A DNA stretch of 41,698 nucleotides from a virus: IMG/VR virus record IMGVR_UViG_3300047508_000156, positions 1 to 41,698 of that record; one strand, given 5' to 3'. The notes under the pieces were generated by a model. The model saw nothing but the letters and a program-made list of their open reading frames with translations, was not told the origin of the DNA and did no database searches. Positions 27,642 to 36,800 of this stretch are shown here, one piece after another; the first letter of the stretch is position 1; each line of letters starts with the position of its first letter. The position numbers were made by a program, and so were the translations under genes.

Positions 27642-30600
27642 CCCCCCAGCCCGATGTCGACCTTCGGGCCGGCGCTATCGCCGAGTCCGATGTCCACCTG
27701 CGGCCCGGCACCGCCACCCAGCCCGATATCGATACCGCTCCCCCCGCCGCCCCGCCGTTTGCGGGGATGCAGGATCTTGTTGATGGCGTTGATGCGCGCC
27801 CGCACCCGCGTGTACTCCGGGGTCGGATTGTCGGAGTGCACGCCCTGCAGGTTCAGGAGTTCCGACTGGTTGCTCAACCGGTCGAACTCCTTGGCCAGCT
27901 GGGCGCGGCCCGCCTGCGTCTTCGCTTTCTCGCCGAGCTTGTCCACGCGCACACCGGTGACGGGGCTGGCGACCCCGATGGCGGCCGGCAGCTTCTCCTG
28001 CCCGGGCCGGGACCCGGCCGCTGCCTGACTGGCCTGCTGGGCGGCGCCGGGGACGAGCCGGGTACCGTAGTCGACGCGGCCGTCCCACCACCAGATCATC
28101 TTGCCGGTGTCCTTGTCCGGCCCCTTCACGGCCCCGACCATGTGCTTGAAGTTGTCGGGCATCCGACCCACCCATTCGGGGGCGGGGACACGGCCGGCGG
28201 TGAACTGCGGCCGGATGTCACGGCGCGTGAACACGCTCTTGTTCGTGTGAAGCTCGAATGCCTGCTTGATCCCGAAGCCGGGGATCGGCAGCCCGTACGG
28301 GCCGACCATCCCGAACCCGAAGTGCCATGCCTCATCCAAGAACTTGCCGGGATTCGAGGGGTCCGGGAACTCGTTGAGCAACGTGACCGGAAGGGAAGCA
28401 CTGACCGCGTAGTTGCTGTTCCCGACCCGAATAACGACCGGCACCTGCCGCTTCACGGAGTCCGGCATCGCGTCCCGCAGCTTCTGCTCGGTGTCACCGC
28501 TGAACGCCTGCCCGGTCTCCTCACGGGCAGCCTCGAGGTTCGCGAACTTGCCGGGGCGCTGGATGGCGGTCTTCGCGGCGACGGGCAGCGACCGGGACGT
28601 CCACGTGTAGAACGGCATCGCGCGGCGCAGGACCTCACGCTCGAAGCTGGACATCTCCCCGTAGTCGATGTGGTACAGGCTCGCCATGTCCGCGGCCTCA
28701 GCGGGGGTCATGCCGCGGTCGAGGCCGTGCTTGAACGCCGCCCACCGCATCACGTTCTCGCGGCTGGTCATCCACACGTTGACGCGGTTGCCGACCCGGC
28801 CCCGGAACGGCCTGGTGACCGACCGGCCCCTAGCTTTGGCGTGGAGTTGGGCTTCGTGGCCGCTGCTGCCGATGATGTCCCGGGCGATACGGCCGGTGTC
28901 GGGGACCCCGTTGTCGACGCCGAGCTTGACGAAGTCGTCGAGCGCCATGTCTCTGCCGGCGACCTTGATCGTCGACGTGTTGTTCGGCTTGAGGACCGCC
29001 CGCTGGAAGCTGTTGAGCTCCGCCTTGGTGCGGGGGCGCAGGAACCGGTGGGACTCGGCGGCCCGCCTGGTCACCTTCAACGCGGACAGCACCTTGGGAA
29101 GCGAGCCGCCCATGCCGGGGAGGTAGTAGCCGGAGGCAATGTCCCCGATCATGTTGCGGATGTGGAACGCGAGGGTGGTGATGGCGCCGCGCTTCCACAG
29201 GTTCTGGGTGGCGTCCAGGCCTTGGATGATCTTCATGTTGTGCTTGGACGTGGTCCCGGCGAGACTCCCTTCGATGTTCTCGAAGAAGTTGGACGGCAGC
29301 GCCACGTACTGGCCGGCGGTCGGGTCCCTCAACGGCGGACGCGGCTGCCCGGGAACGACAGGCTTCGGCTTCTTCGGCGGGGCGGGCCGGGCGGGGACGA
29401 CGGTCTTGCCGGTTTCCTTGTGCAGCCCGTACTTGCCGCCCTTGAACCCGAGCCGGTACAGCTCCTCCCCCTGGTTCAGGGTGTCCCCGGGCTTGAGGTG
29501 CCGGCCGACTTGGGCGGCGATGCCTTGCGCGAACTCGGCGGGCTGGCTGGAGCGGGCGACCTCCCGGATGTAGTTCGGGATGACGACCGCCGCGTCGGTG
29601 GAGTACGGCGCCTTGCCGACCGCTTCGCGTTCCGGGTTGACGACGTTGAGGGGGCGGGTCTCGACCCGTCGTTTCCCGGCCCTGGTCTCCCGGGCGGTAC
29701 GCGCGACGGTGCCGCCGGTGACGCTCGCCTGCCCGGTGCCGGGGTCGCGGCCGGAGAGGCGGGCGAGGAGGCTGGTCTCGCCGTGCCGGATCTCCTGCTG
29801 GGTGATGTGCGGGTAGTAGCCGCGCGCCCTCTGAGCGGACTTCCTGGCGAGCAGGCTCTCAGCACGCCGCTTGACCAACGGCAGGTCGTGCTGGACGGCG
29901 TAGGCGTGAACGCGCCGGAGGTAGGCTTCGGGGGTTTCGTTGAGGCTGCGGGTCGGGATGTTCTGGGCGGCCTTCAGCTTCTGCGTGTTCAGGTGCGTGG
30001 TGGAGGCGTGCCGTTCGTAGCGGGTTGCGGCCTGCCCGGCGCGCAGCCCGGTCGGGGAGCCGACGGCCTCGGTGACGAGCGCTCGTTCCCGGGCGCCCTG
30101 TTCCTTCGTGACGGACCGTGAGATCGCTTTCTTCTGCGCGCGCTGCTCGGCGGCGACGCTGCGGTCGAGCTTGCCGAGGTCCCCCTTGGTGAGGTACTCG
30201 GCGGGATGCTGTTTCTGGATGGCGCCGGCCCGCAGGCCCTTGCGGTACTCGCCCTTCATCTGCGACCGGGCGAGATGCACGTTGTCCGCTATCGCTTTGC
30301 GGCGAGCGAACTCCTTCGGGTCGTCCTTGGCGAGCTTGTCCCGCGCCTTCTTCGTCGGCGCGATGATGTGCGACAGGTTCCCGCGCTCGATGGCGTCGAC
30401 CACGCGCGCCTTGTCCTCCGGCTTCAACCGGCGGACGAAGTCAGCCTCGATGAGATCGGCCCTGCCCGCAGCGACATCCACGCGAGCACGTCCGCTGCGA
30501 GCCAAGGACCGGCCGGCGATGGACTGCTCGTGCGTGGCGCCGGGCGCCCGGGTGCGCGGCGCGACCTCCCGGAGAACGTTGCGGGCGGCGGCCGGAACGT

Positions 30601-31969
30601 CGGTGGCGAGCTTGTCCCCGACAGCCTTGCGGGTCAACTTGCGTGTGCCGCGGGCGACGGCTGCGGTGCCGCGCCGAACCCCGGGGATTTCCTGTCCGGC
30701 GAAGTGGACGGTGACGCCGCGCCCGGTCGGGGATGCGGCCATCGCTTTGCGCCGGGGGCCGGCGGTGAACCGTTCGACGGCGGCGGCCTGGGCGTCCTGG
30801 ACGTGCTGTTCGGCGGCGGCCCGCCCCGCCTTGGCTGCCTGCTTCGGCTTCACGCCGGCACGGAGGGCTTTGTTGACGGCGTCGGCGGCCACCTTCTCCT
30901 GGGTCTTGCGGGCGGTCGCGGCGGCGGCGTCGACGGCGGCACGGACACCGGTCTTGCTCGCGACCCGGCGGGCCGCTTTGAGCCCGGCTGCTTCCGCCAC
31001 GCTGCCGGTCCCGCCGGTGACGTAGGTGGTTGGGCTGGCGAGAACGTCGAGGCCGAACCCGGCGGCCCCGGCGACCGCCTTGTTCTTGACCCCGACGTCC
31101 TTCAGTACGTCGGACCCGAGCGACCGGTCCTTCAGCTCGAGGCCGCGCTGGAAGGCGTGACGTTGCGCCTTCGCGGTCTTGCTCGTGGGGGACTGCACGG
31201 CGGTCTGGGATTTGATGAGTCCTTGGAGGCCGCCGCCGTGCTGGCGGATCCCTTCCCGGGTGGAGGCCATGACGCCGTGGAGGAGCCGGGTGGTCTGGTC
31301 GAGCGCTTTCAGCGCGGGCGCCTGGATGGCCGCCTGTTGCATCTGTCCGCTCTGGGAGCGCCCGGACAGCTGGTACTTGCGGTCGGCTTTGCCGGTGAAC
31401 GGGTCGACGGGGATGTGCCGGTCAGGGAGCCCGGGGCGCTTGACCTTGGCGTAGTAGTGGTTGTCGGCGCCGACGACGATCTCATGGCCGATGCGCTTCG
31501 CGGTGCGGGCGGCTGCCGTGTCGCTGGGGGCGGCCTTCGGCTCGAGCGTCGCCAGCGTGAGGTGCTTCGGCAGCGTCGGGGACAGCGGCTTCGGCAGCGG
31601 CGTCGGATGGTACGCGGGGCGCTGGCTGACGTCGAAGTTCCCGCCGGTCCTGGACGCCGCCCGCACATCACGGGCCCGCGCGGCAGCGGCGTCCCGGGCG
31701 GCTTGTCGTGCCACGTTCTGAGCGGCCTGCCGGACCGCTCGTTTCTGGGCGGGGGTGCGGACGGGCTTGCCGGCCCGGATGCCTTTCGGCGGGGTGGCGG
31801 CGAGCGGCCGTGCCTGTGTGGGGGGACGGGACGGTGCCGCGGCCTTGGGTGTCGGGAGCGGCCGGGCGGGCTTGGAGCCGAACGCCGCGTTCTGTCGTGC
31901 CGTGGATGATGGCGGCTGCGGTTTGCGCTTGCGGGAGCGGGTGGAGCGCGGCGGTTCGCTCGGGGGCAT
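27638..31969 (-). CDS. Giant internal virion (ejection) protein candidate, 1,443 aa
   Basis: It starts at ATG 31969 (TGATG overlap). The N-terminus is disordered and basic. Then come long Ala/Arg/Lys-rich helices, and a region resembling large polyvalent or internal virion proteins: FHIRNMIGDIASGYYLPGMG, RVNVWMTSRENVMRWAAFKH and RAMPFYTWTSRSLPVAAKTA. The C-terminus ends in three copies of a VDIGLGG-like repeat. Length and position fit the giant ejection proteins of podoviruses (T7 gp16 is about 1,300 aa). It has no recognisable catalytic domain; muralytic activity seems to be carried by the separate 350-aa protein. Confidence 0.72.
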   Translation of the reverse strand: MPPSEPPRSTRSRKRKPQPPSSTARQNAAFGSKPARPLPTPKAAAPSRPPTQARPLAATPPKGIRAGKPVRTPAQKRAVRQAAQNVARQAARDAAAARARDVRAASRTGGNFDVSQRPAYHPTPLPKPLSPTLPKHLTLATLEPKAAPSDTAAARTAKRIGHEIVVGADNHYYAKVKRPGLPDRHIPVDPFTGKADRKYQLSGRSQSGQMQQAAIQAPALKALDQTTRLLHGVMASTREGIRQHGGGLQGLIKSQTAVQSPTSKTAKAQRHAFQRGLELKDRSLGSDVLKDVGVKNKAVAGAAGFGLDVLASPTTYVTGGTGSVAEAAGLKAARRVASKTGVRAAVDAAAATARKTQEKVAADAVNKALRAGVKPKQAAKAGRAAAEQHVQDAQAAAVERFTAGPRRKAMAASPTGRGVTVHFAGQEIPGVRRGTAAVARGTRKLTRKAVGDKLATDVPAAARNVLREVAPRTRAPGATHEQSIAGRSLARSGRARVDVAAGRADLIEADFVRRLKPEDKARVVDAIERGNLSHIIAPTKKARDKLAKDDPKEFARRKAIADNVHLARSQMKGEYRKGLRAGAIQKQHPAEYLTKGDLGKLDRSVAAEQRAQKKAISRSVTKEQGARERALVTEAVGSPTGLRAGQAATRYERHASTTHLNTQKLKAAQNIPTRSLNETPEAYLRRVHAYAVQHDLPLVKRRAESLLARKSAQRARGYYPHITQQEIRHGETSLLARLSGRDPGTGQASVTGGTVARTARETRAGKRRVETRPLNVVNPEREAVGKAPYSTDAAVVIPNYIREVARSSQPAEFAQGIAAQVGRHLKPGDTLNQGEELYRLGFKGGKYGLHKETGKTVVPARPAPPKKPKPVVPGQPRPPLRDPTAGQYVALPSNFFENIEGSLAGTTSKHNMKIIQGLDATQNLWKRGAITTLAFHIRNMIGDIASGYYLPGMGGSLPKVLSALKVTRRAAESHRFLRPRTKAELNSFQRAVLKPNNTSTIKVAGRDMALDDFVKLGVDNGVPDTGRIARDIIGSSGHEAQLHAKARGRSVTRPFRGRVGNRVNVWMTSRENVMRWAAFKHGLDRGMTPAEAADMASLYHIDYGEMSSFEREVLRRAMPFYTWTSRSLPVAAKTAIQRPGKFANLEAAREETGQAFSGDTEQKLRDAMPDSVKRQVPVVIRVGNSNYAVSASLPVTLLNEFPDPSNPGKFLDEAWHFGFGMVGPYGLPIPGFGIKQAFELHTNKSVFTRRDIRPQFTAGRVPAPEWVGRMPDNFKHMVGAVKGPDKDTGKMIWWWDGRVDYGTRLVPGAAQQASQAAAGSRPGQEKLPAAIGVASPVTGVRVDKLGEKAKTQAGRAQLAKEFDRLSNQSELLNLQGVHSDNPTPEYTRVRARINAINKILHPRKRRGGGGSGIDIGLGGGAGPQVDIGLGDSAGPKVDIGLGG

Positions 31970-33507
31970 CAGGTCGGCCCGTTGTAGCCCGCGGCCCCGG
32001 TCGGTGTGCTCGGCGAGCTCGCGGCTGGGCGCATCTTGTAGCCGAGGGTGGCGACGCTGTACCCGGCCTTGTGGATGCGGGCCGCGGTGCCGGGGGTGAG
32101 TCCGCCGCGGGCCATCTCGAGACCGGCGCGGATCCACAGCGGCGCTGTCTTCGTCACGTTCTTACCGCCGTTACGCAACGCAGAGACGACCATGTCAGTA
32201 GTGACTCTTACCTGCTTCGGCTTGCCGTTGACGAGGACCGGGTTGCCGGCGGCGTCCTTGACCGTGATGACCTTGCCGACCTGCCCGAACGCGGTCTGCG
32301 CGTTCTGGATGGCGTCCCGGGCCGTGTTGTGCTGCGTGGTGGTCTGCAGGTCGACGCCGTACTTGTCGCGGAACGCCTTCGCGCTCGCGGTCTTCGGGTT
32401 CGCGGCAGCCCCGGACTTGGTGTTGTAGGCGTCGACGAGCTTGCCGGCTTCACCGGGGTGCGCGGCGACCCATGTCTTCGTCTTGCCGGCGAGCGGGCCG
32501 GACGTGATGACGTCGGATCCGGGGTTGGTGGTCGTCTTGTCGGACTTGGCGATGGCGGTGGCGCGCGCCTTCGGGCCGAGGAGCCGCCACTGGTGGACGC
32601 TGTAGCCGTACTTGGCGGCCTGCTTCGCTTCCTCGGTGGCCGCGGCCTTCCCGCCCGCCGTGGCTACCACAGTGGCCGGGTCGTTCGCCTTGATGTCCGC
32701 TGCGGCCTTCGCCGTGTTGAGGTTGAGTGCCCCCGCTGCGAGCTGGTTCTTGAACTCGTCCTGGCGGCGGGTGTCCCGGAACGTCTGGTTGTACGCGCCC
32801 TTCTCCGTCGCGAGGTCCGCCTGCTTCTGCTGGATGTCCTTCGTCTTCCCGCGCGCCTGCGCGAGCGCGGACAGTTTCTGGCCGGGGGCCACCACGTTCG
32901 CCTGTGTGTCCGCGTACGTGTTCGCTGCCTGCCCCTGGAGGGTGGCCTGGTTCTGGAAGGACCCCATGACGCCCTGCCGGGTCGCCATCGCCGCGTTCGC
33001 GAGTGCGGACAGGTCCCCGGCGGGGGCTACGCCCTGTGTCGCGGCGCCGGCGTTCGCCTGCTGCTGCATCTGGACGGCTGCTTGCTGCCCGAGGCCGGTG
33101 ATCCCTTGGGCGGTCTGCTGTAGGGCTTGTTGCGCCCCGGCCTGGTATGCCTGCACGTTCGTGGCGTGCTGCTGCAGGGCTTGGCGGTACTGGTCGTAGA
33201 AGCCGCTGGTGTCCTGCTCGGTCTGCCGGGACACCCCGAGCTGCTCGGCGAGCTTGCGGTCCTGCGGCCCGTACTTGACCGTGGTCGCTGCTTCCGCCTG
33301 GTGCGCGAGGTCACGTTCGGTGGTGGTGGAGCCGGGCGTGATCGGCGCGTTCAGCCGGGTGTTCAGGGCACGGGAGGCCGCCTGCGTCTTGGACAGGTAC
33401 TTCGGGTCGAGCTTGGAGCGAAGCCCGGGGTTCTTGAGGGCGCGGGCGAGGAACGCCTTGTCCGTAGCGGCCCGGGCGTTGATGCGCTTGGCGTCAGGTG
33501 CGGCCAC
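31969..33507 (-). CDS. Internal virion protein candidate, 512 aa
   Basis: Strongly helical and rich in Ala, Gln and Lys, with few aromatic residues. Examples are QQHATNVQAYQAGAQQALQQ and a following QAAVQMQQQANAG stretch in the middle. The C-terminus has hydrophobic helical stretches (APLWIRAGLEMARGGL). Such proteins between structural genes and a giant internal protein are typical ejection-core proteins. It overlaps the 59-aa gene by 14 bases. No enzyme motif is seen. Confidence 0.68.
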   Translation of the reverse strand: MAAPDAKRINARAATDKAFLARALKNPGLRSKLDPKYLSKTQAASRALNTRLNAPITPGSTTTERDLAHQAEAATTVKYGPQDRKLAEQLGVSRQTEQDTSGFYDQYRQALQQHATNVQAYQAGAQQALQQTAQGITGLGQQAAVQMQQQANAGAATQGVAPAGDLSALANAAMATRQGVMGSFQNQATLQGQAANTYADTQANVVAPGQKLSALAQARGKTKDIQQKQADLATEKGAYNQTFRDTRRQDEFKNQLAAGALNLNTAKAAADIKANDPATVVATAGGKAAATEEAKQAAKYGYSVHQWRLLGPKARATAIAKSDKTTTNPGSDVITSGPLAGKTKTWVAAHPGEAGKLVDAYNTKSGAAANPKTASAKAFRDKYGVDLQTTTQHNTARDAIQNAQTAFGQVGKVITVKDAAGNPVLVNGKPKQVRVTTDMVVSALRNGGKNVTKTAPLWIRAGLEMARGGLTPGTAARIHKAGYSVATLGYKMRPAASSPSTPTGAAGYNGPT

Positions 33508-33673
33508 GCTTCCTCCTGTTCATGAACTGGCGGACCATGGCGTCCTGGCTGCCGGGCTTGCGCTTCTTGTGGGGGGGCAGCTTGCCTTTGTTGTCGAAGC
33601 CGTGTTTCTTCACCCACGCATGGCCGAAACGCATGTTGAGGTAGCGGCGTTGGGCTTCGGACTGGGCGGGCAT
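33494..33673 (-). CDS. 59-aa strongly basic protein
   Basis: ATG 33673 opens a peptide with about one third Lys/Arg (for example KLPPHKKRKPGSQDAMVRQF) and an N-terminal helix (SEAQRRYLNMRFGHAWVKKH). The phrase SEAQRRYLN is common in small phage proteins of head and internal-core regions. It may condense or contact DNA in the virion. Confidence 0.65.
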   Translation of the reverse strand: MPAQSEAQRRYLNMRFGHAWVKKHGFDNKGKLPPHKKRKPGSQDAMVRQFMNRRKRGRT

Positions 33674-33683
33674 CGTCTGTCCC

Positions 33684-34622
33684 CTAGATCGGGATGGGGG
33701 CCAGTTTGCCGCTGGCCGTCGTGTAGTACCACTTGCCGTTCTTGTACGTGGCCTTCCGGCCGCCGTAGGTGCCCTTCTGCCACACCTCGAGCGCCGCGGA
33801 GGACGCAGGCTTCGCCGCCCCCGCCGCTGCTGCGGGCACGGGTGTTGCCGCTGCGGGCGTGGATGCTGCGGTCGCCGGGTCGTACAGCGGGTTGGTCTGG
33901 AAGCGTCCCACCCGGTCCCCGTACGCCTGCCCGGCCGCGGTCTCATAGCTGGTTCCGGCCGCCGTCTGGTCCTGCGTGTTGCGGGTGAGGAACCCCTGGA
34001 TGTTCTTCGTCAGCGCGTCCTCGGATTGCAGCTGGTTGCGGTTGATGAGGTCCTGGCTGTTCTGGTACGCCCCCGAGTAGAGCTGCCCGCCGGCGCCCAT
34101 GGACTGCCCGGTGCTCCGCCGGTTCGTGTCGTAGGTCTGCTTCATGACGGACGCTTTGGAGAACGGGTTGTTGGGGTCGAACGTGAGCGCCCCGTTCGGG
34201 CCTTCCTTGAAGCCGTAGTCCGTGAGGGTGCGGCCACGGTCGCCGATGAGTCCGGCGATCGTGTCGTCACGGGTCTTCTGCAGGCTGCCGATGACGCTGT
34301 CGTATGTGGCGTCGGGCGGCAGGTTCGCGGTGCTGTACTGGGGGGGCGCGGCCGTGTTCGCGGAGGGGGCAGACGCCCCAGCGACCGTCGTCCCGGCACC
34401 TCCGCCCGAAGGCTTGACGAGTACCTTCGTCCCGTCGGGACGAATGTGAAGTTCCTGACCGGATGCCCCGTAGTTCGGGATCTTCCAGAACCCGCGCGGA
34501 TCCCACATCTGTTGGCCGACGAACTGGTTACCGACCCGCCCTTGATACGCCTGCGGGTTGCTGACGGCAGGCCGGGTGATGGGCTGCTGAACCCTGCTCG
34601 TGACTTTCGGCTTGGTGGCCAT
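33684..34622 (-). CDS. 312-aa structural protein candidate
   Basis: The N-terminal 100 residues are Pro/Gly/Ser-rich and flexible. The middle is helical and Gln/Asn-rich (TGQSMGAGGQLYSGAYQNSQ, NRNQLQSEDALTKNIQGFLT). An Ala/Pro linker precedes a small C-terminal beta domain (KGTYGGRKATYKNGKWYYTT). The Gln/Ala-rich helices resemble the neighbouring 512-aa protein, so it may be another internal or ejection protein, or a needle-like tail part. Confidence 0.6.
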   Translation of the reverse strand: MATKPKVTSRVQQPITRPAVSNPQAYQGRVGNQFVGQQMWDPRGFWKIPNYGASGQELHIRPDGTKVLVKPSGGGAGTTVAGASAPSANTAAPPQYSTANLPPDATYDSVIGSLQKTRDDTIAGLIGDRGRTLTDYGFKEGPNGALTFDPNNPFSKASVMKQTYDTNRRSTGQSMGAGGQLYSGAYQNSQDLINRNQLQSEDALTKNIQGFLTRNTQDQTAAGTSYETAAGQAYGDRVGRFQTNPLYDPATAASTPAAATPVPAAAAGAAKPASSAALEVWQKGTYGGRKATYKNGKWYYTTASGKLAPIPI

Positions 34623-35728
34623 CAGCGGTTCATCGCCATCTGTTGCAGGAGGTGAAGGGAATGGACGTCATGGACGCCGCCGAGGTCCAGTGCGGTCGGG
34701 TGCGGCCATGTGATGAGCAGCTGTTCCATGGCTCGGCGGACACCCTGGTCGGTGATGCCGCCGAGCTCGACGGCGGGCGGCTGCGGGCCGGTCCACGCCT
34801 GGACGATGATTTCGACGGCGCGCTGGGTGTCGCGTTCGTGGATTTGCCCGAACTCGAACGCCGGGTACGGAAGCGTGGTAACGACGGTGCCGCTGCCGGC
34901 GGTCGCGGTCCCGAACACGCCGAGCACGAACGCGGCGGCCGCGGTGGCGTCGACGACTCCGGGGACGGTCGCGGTCCCGGTCGCCGTCAGGGTGATGGCG
35001 AGTGTGGCGGTTGCGTTGACGACACCGGGGACGGTTGCTGTGCCGGTGAACGTGACCGTCACGCCGACGACGCCGGTGGCGGTGACGACCGCGGGGACGG
35101 TCGCGGTCCCGGCCGTCGTGACGGTGATGGGGCTGGTGCCGGCGGCTTCGGTGCGGGCGGTCGCAGCACTCGCCGCAGCGATGAGGATGCTGGTCGTGCC
35201 GGCGGCGACGGTGGTCGTGGCCGCGGCCCCAACCCCACCGGTGAGGATGGCCGCGGTGCCTGTCGCCTCGAGGCGGGCGGTGGCGGCACCGGTCGCGATG
35301 ACGGTGACGGCGCTCGAGCCGGTCGCGAGAGTCCTGGCGGTCGCCGCCCCGGTACTGGTCGTGACGATCGTCGCGGTGCCGGTAGCGACGACGACGCCGG
35401 GGATGACGGCGGTCCCCGCCATGGTGGTCGTGACGGCGGCGGTCCCCGCGGCGGCGACACCGACCGTGGGGCTTCCGGTCGTGACCGTGACAACGACGGC
35501 GGTCCCGGTCGCGAGCGTGCGCGCGGTCGCAGCCGCGGTCGCAGTGGTCGCGAGGGCTGTGGTGCCGGTGGCCTGGGCGCTGGCGGTGACTCCGGCGGTC
35601 CCGGGCCATTGGCTGTTGAGGCTGGTGGTCCAGGTGTCCCATGTGCCCGCGGTCGGCCACACGCCGTTGAGGCCGGTGGGGGCGGCGAACAGGACGTTGC
35701 TGCTGCCGGTGGCGTCGACGGCGGCCAT
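34622..35728 (-). CDS. Ala/Thr/Val-rich repeat structural protein
   Basis: A 368-aa protein. The N-terminus contains GVWPTAGTWDTWTTSLNSQW, close to VWPTTGTWDEWTTSLGGSW in the 562-aa nozzle-like protein, which suggests a shared domain. Residues about 55-290 are a low-complexity array of about 20-24-residue units of the type TGTATVPGVV plus ATG, probably stacked beta-strands. The last 80 residues are a normal helical domain that repeats LGGI/LGGV motifs (AVELGGITDQGVRRAMEQLL, ALDLGGVHDVHSLHLLQQMA). Likely a tail fibre or elongated appendage. Confidence 0.65.
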   Translation of the reverse strand: MAAVDATGSSNVLFAAPTGLNGVWPTAGTWDTWTTSLNSQWPGTAGVTASAQATGTTALATTATAAATARTLATGTAVVVTVTTGSPTVGVAAAGTAAVTTTMAGTAVIPGVVVATGTATIVTTSTGAATARTLATGSSAVTVIATGAATARLEATGTAAILTGGVGAAATTTVAAGTTSILIAAASAATARTEAAGTSPITVTTAGTATVPAVVTATGVVGVTVTFTGTATVPGVVNATATLAITLTATGTATVPGVVDATAAAAFVLGVFGTATAGSGTVVTTLPYPAFEFGQIHERDTQRAVEIIVQAWTGPQPPAVELGGITDQGVRRAMEQLLITWPHPTALDLGGVHDVHSLHLLQQMAMNR

Positions 35729-35731
35729 GGG

Positions 35732-36139
35732 TTAGTCGGCGGTGATGACGAGCGCCCCGACCGCGAAGTTCACGGGGGTCTGAGTGACGGACACCACGAG
35801 CGACGGCAGCGTGCCGAAGGCTTGGATGTCCCCGGCGCCGCTGGCGCTCGTGACGAGCGCGAACCCGGTGAGGGTGCTGGTCCCGCCGGTGCACGCGGCG
35901 AACGTGATGGCGTTCACGTTCGCGATCTGGCCGGCGGACGCCGAGCCCCAGTCGGCTGCGGCGACGCTTTTGCGGGCGTATCCGGTGTACGCGGCTTCGG
36001 TGAGCGTGACGGCGGTGTCGGTCTCGAGGACCGCGGCGGTGGTGAGCGCCAGGAACAGCGGGGCGGTGACGGTGTAGGCGGTCTTGCCGACGAGCAGTTC
36101 GAGCACTTTGAGCTCGACTGCGTTGCTCATGCCGGGCAT
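35732..36139 (-). CDS. Small phage tail-fibre-family protein
   Basis: A 135-aa protein with the pattern VELKVLELLVGKTAYTVTAP, FLALTTAA, VTLTEAAYTGYARKSVAAAD W and a final FALVTS...LVVSVTQTPVNFAVGAL. This order (short helix, product values, GYAR, late beta-strands) is typical of a widespread family of 120-150-aa phage tail-fibre-type proteins. The start may also be the ATG at 36130. Coupled by TGATG upstream. Confidence 0.7.
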   Translation of the reverse strand: MPGMSNAVELKVLELLVGKTAYTVTAPLFLALTTAAVLETDTAVTLTEAAYTGYARKSVAAADWGSASAGQIANVNAITFAACTGGTSTLTGFALVTSASGAGDIQAFGTLPSLVVSVTQTPVNFAVGALVITAD

Positions 36140-36471
36140 CAGATGCCTTCCATCGCTTCGTGGTTGTCACGCCGGGCGGCTTCGGCGGTGAGGCGTTCGC
36201 GTTCCTGTTCGGGGGCTTCGTTGTCGGCCTGGTAGCGCGTCCAGGCGTGGTGGAGGTCCTGTTCGAACTGTTCGACGGGGTCGGGCGGGGGTTCGGGGAC
36301 GGCTTCTTCTACGGCAGGCTGCGTGTCGGCGGGGGGCCCGAGGATGGTGTCGCGGAGCTCTTCGATGACGGCGACTTCCCCGGCGGTGAGGGCGTCGTAC
36401 AGGACGTCTTCCTGCGGGGTGGATTCGCGTTCGGGCGGGGCGGGTTTTGCGGCGTCCGCGCGTTCGGTCAT
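36139..36471 (-). CDS. 110-aa acidic helical protein
   Basis: ATG 36471 follows AGGAGC. The protein is rich in Glu, Ala and Pro with helices (EDVLYDALTAGEVAVIEELR; EQFEQDLHHAWTRYQADNEA) and a charged end. It may be a tail chaperone or linker between structural proteins. No family is recognised. Confidence 0.6.
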   Translation of the reverse strand: MTERADAAKPAPPERESTPQEDVLYDALTAGEVAVIEELRDTILGPPADTQPAVEEAVPEPPPDPVEQFEQDLHHAWTRYQADNEAPEQERERLTAEAARRDNHEAMEGI

Positions 36472-36496
36472 CGGCTGCTCCTGTGCTCGGGCGCGG

Positions 36497-36784
36497 TCAT
36501 TGGACCCCCACGGCGGTGAAAGTGAAAGGCTGGTCCGACCCAGCCGCGGCCGTCGTTTGCGTGACCACGGTGAAGAAGTTCTCGCCATGAACGCCCGTAT
36601 TCACGAGGGTGGCGGAGTATCCGCCGTAGTACGACGCTGTTGCGGACACAAGGCGCATCCCCCGGATGGTGATGGCGTATAGCCCTGTCCCGGTCTTCTG
36701 CACCGTGAACCCATCCCCCGCTGCGATGCTGCCGTCGGCGTTGACGCGCCCGGCTATTACTTCCGGCGACCTTCTACGCCTCAT
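36497..36784 (-). CDS. 95-aa beta-rich fibre-tip-like protein
   Basis: It starts with a basic leader (MRRRRSPEVIAGRVNADGSI). The rest is beta-rich and Gly/Thr-rich (FTVQKTGTGLYAITIRGMRL; ENFFTVVTQTTAAAG). The GTGLYAITI phrase resembles small C-terminal fibre or head-fibre domains in many phages. A receptor-binding or fibre-tip role is likely but unproven. Confidence 0.62.
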   Translation of the reverse strand: MRRRRSPEVIAGRVNADGSIAAGDGFTVQKTGTGLYAITIRGMRLVSATASYYGGYSATLVNTGVHGENFFTVVTQTTAAAGSDQPFTFTAVGVQ

Positions 36785-36800
36785 GCCATCACCTCACAGG

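Noticed and set aside
27554-30121. Very long plus-strand open frame opposite the 1,443-aa gene
   Set aside because: It is a GC-rich antisense shadow with Val/Asp/Gly/Arg bias. The minus-strand protein has coherent domains.
34643-36235. Gly/Arg/Asp-rich plus-strand frame opposite the repeat protein
   Set aside because: Its composition mirrors the Ala/Thr/Val repeats on the minus strand and it crosses three overlapping minus genes.
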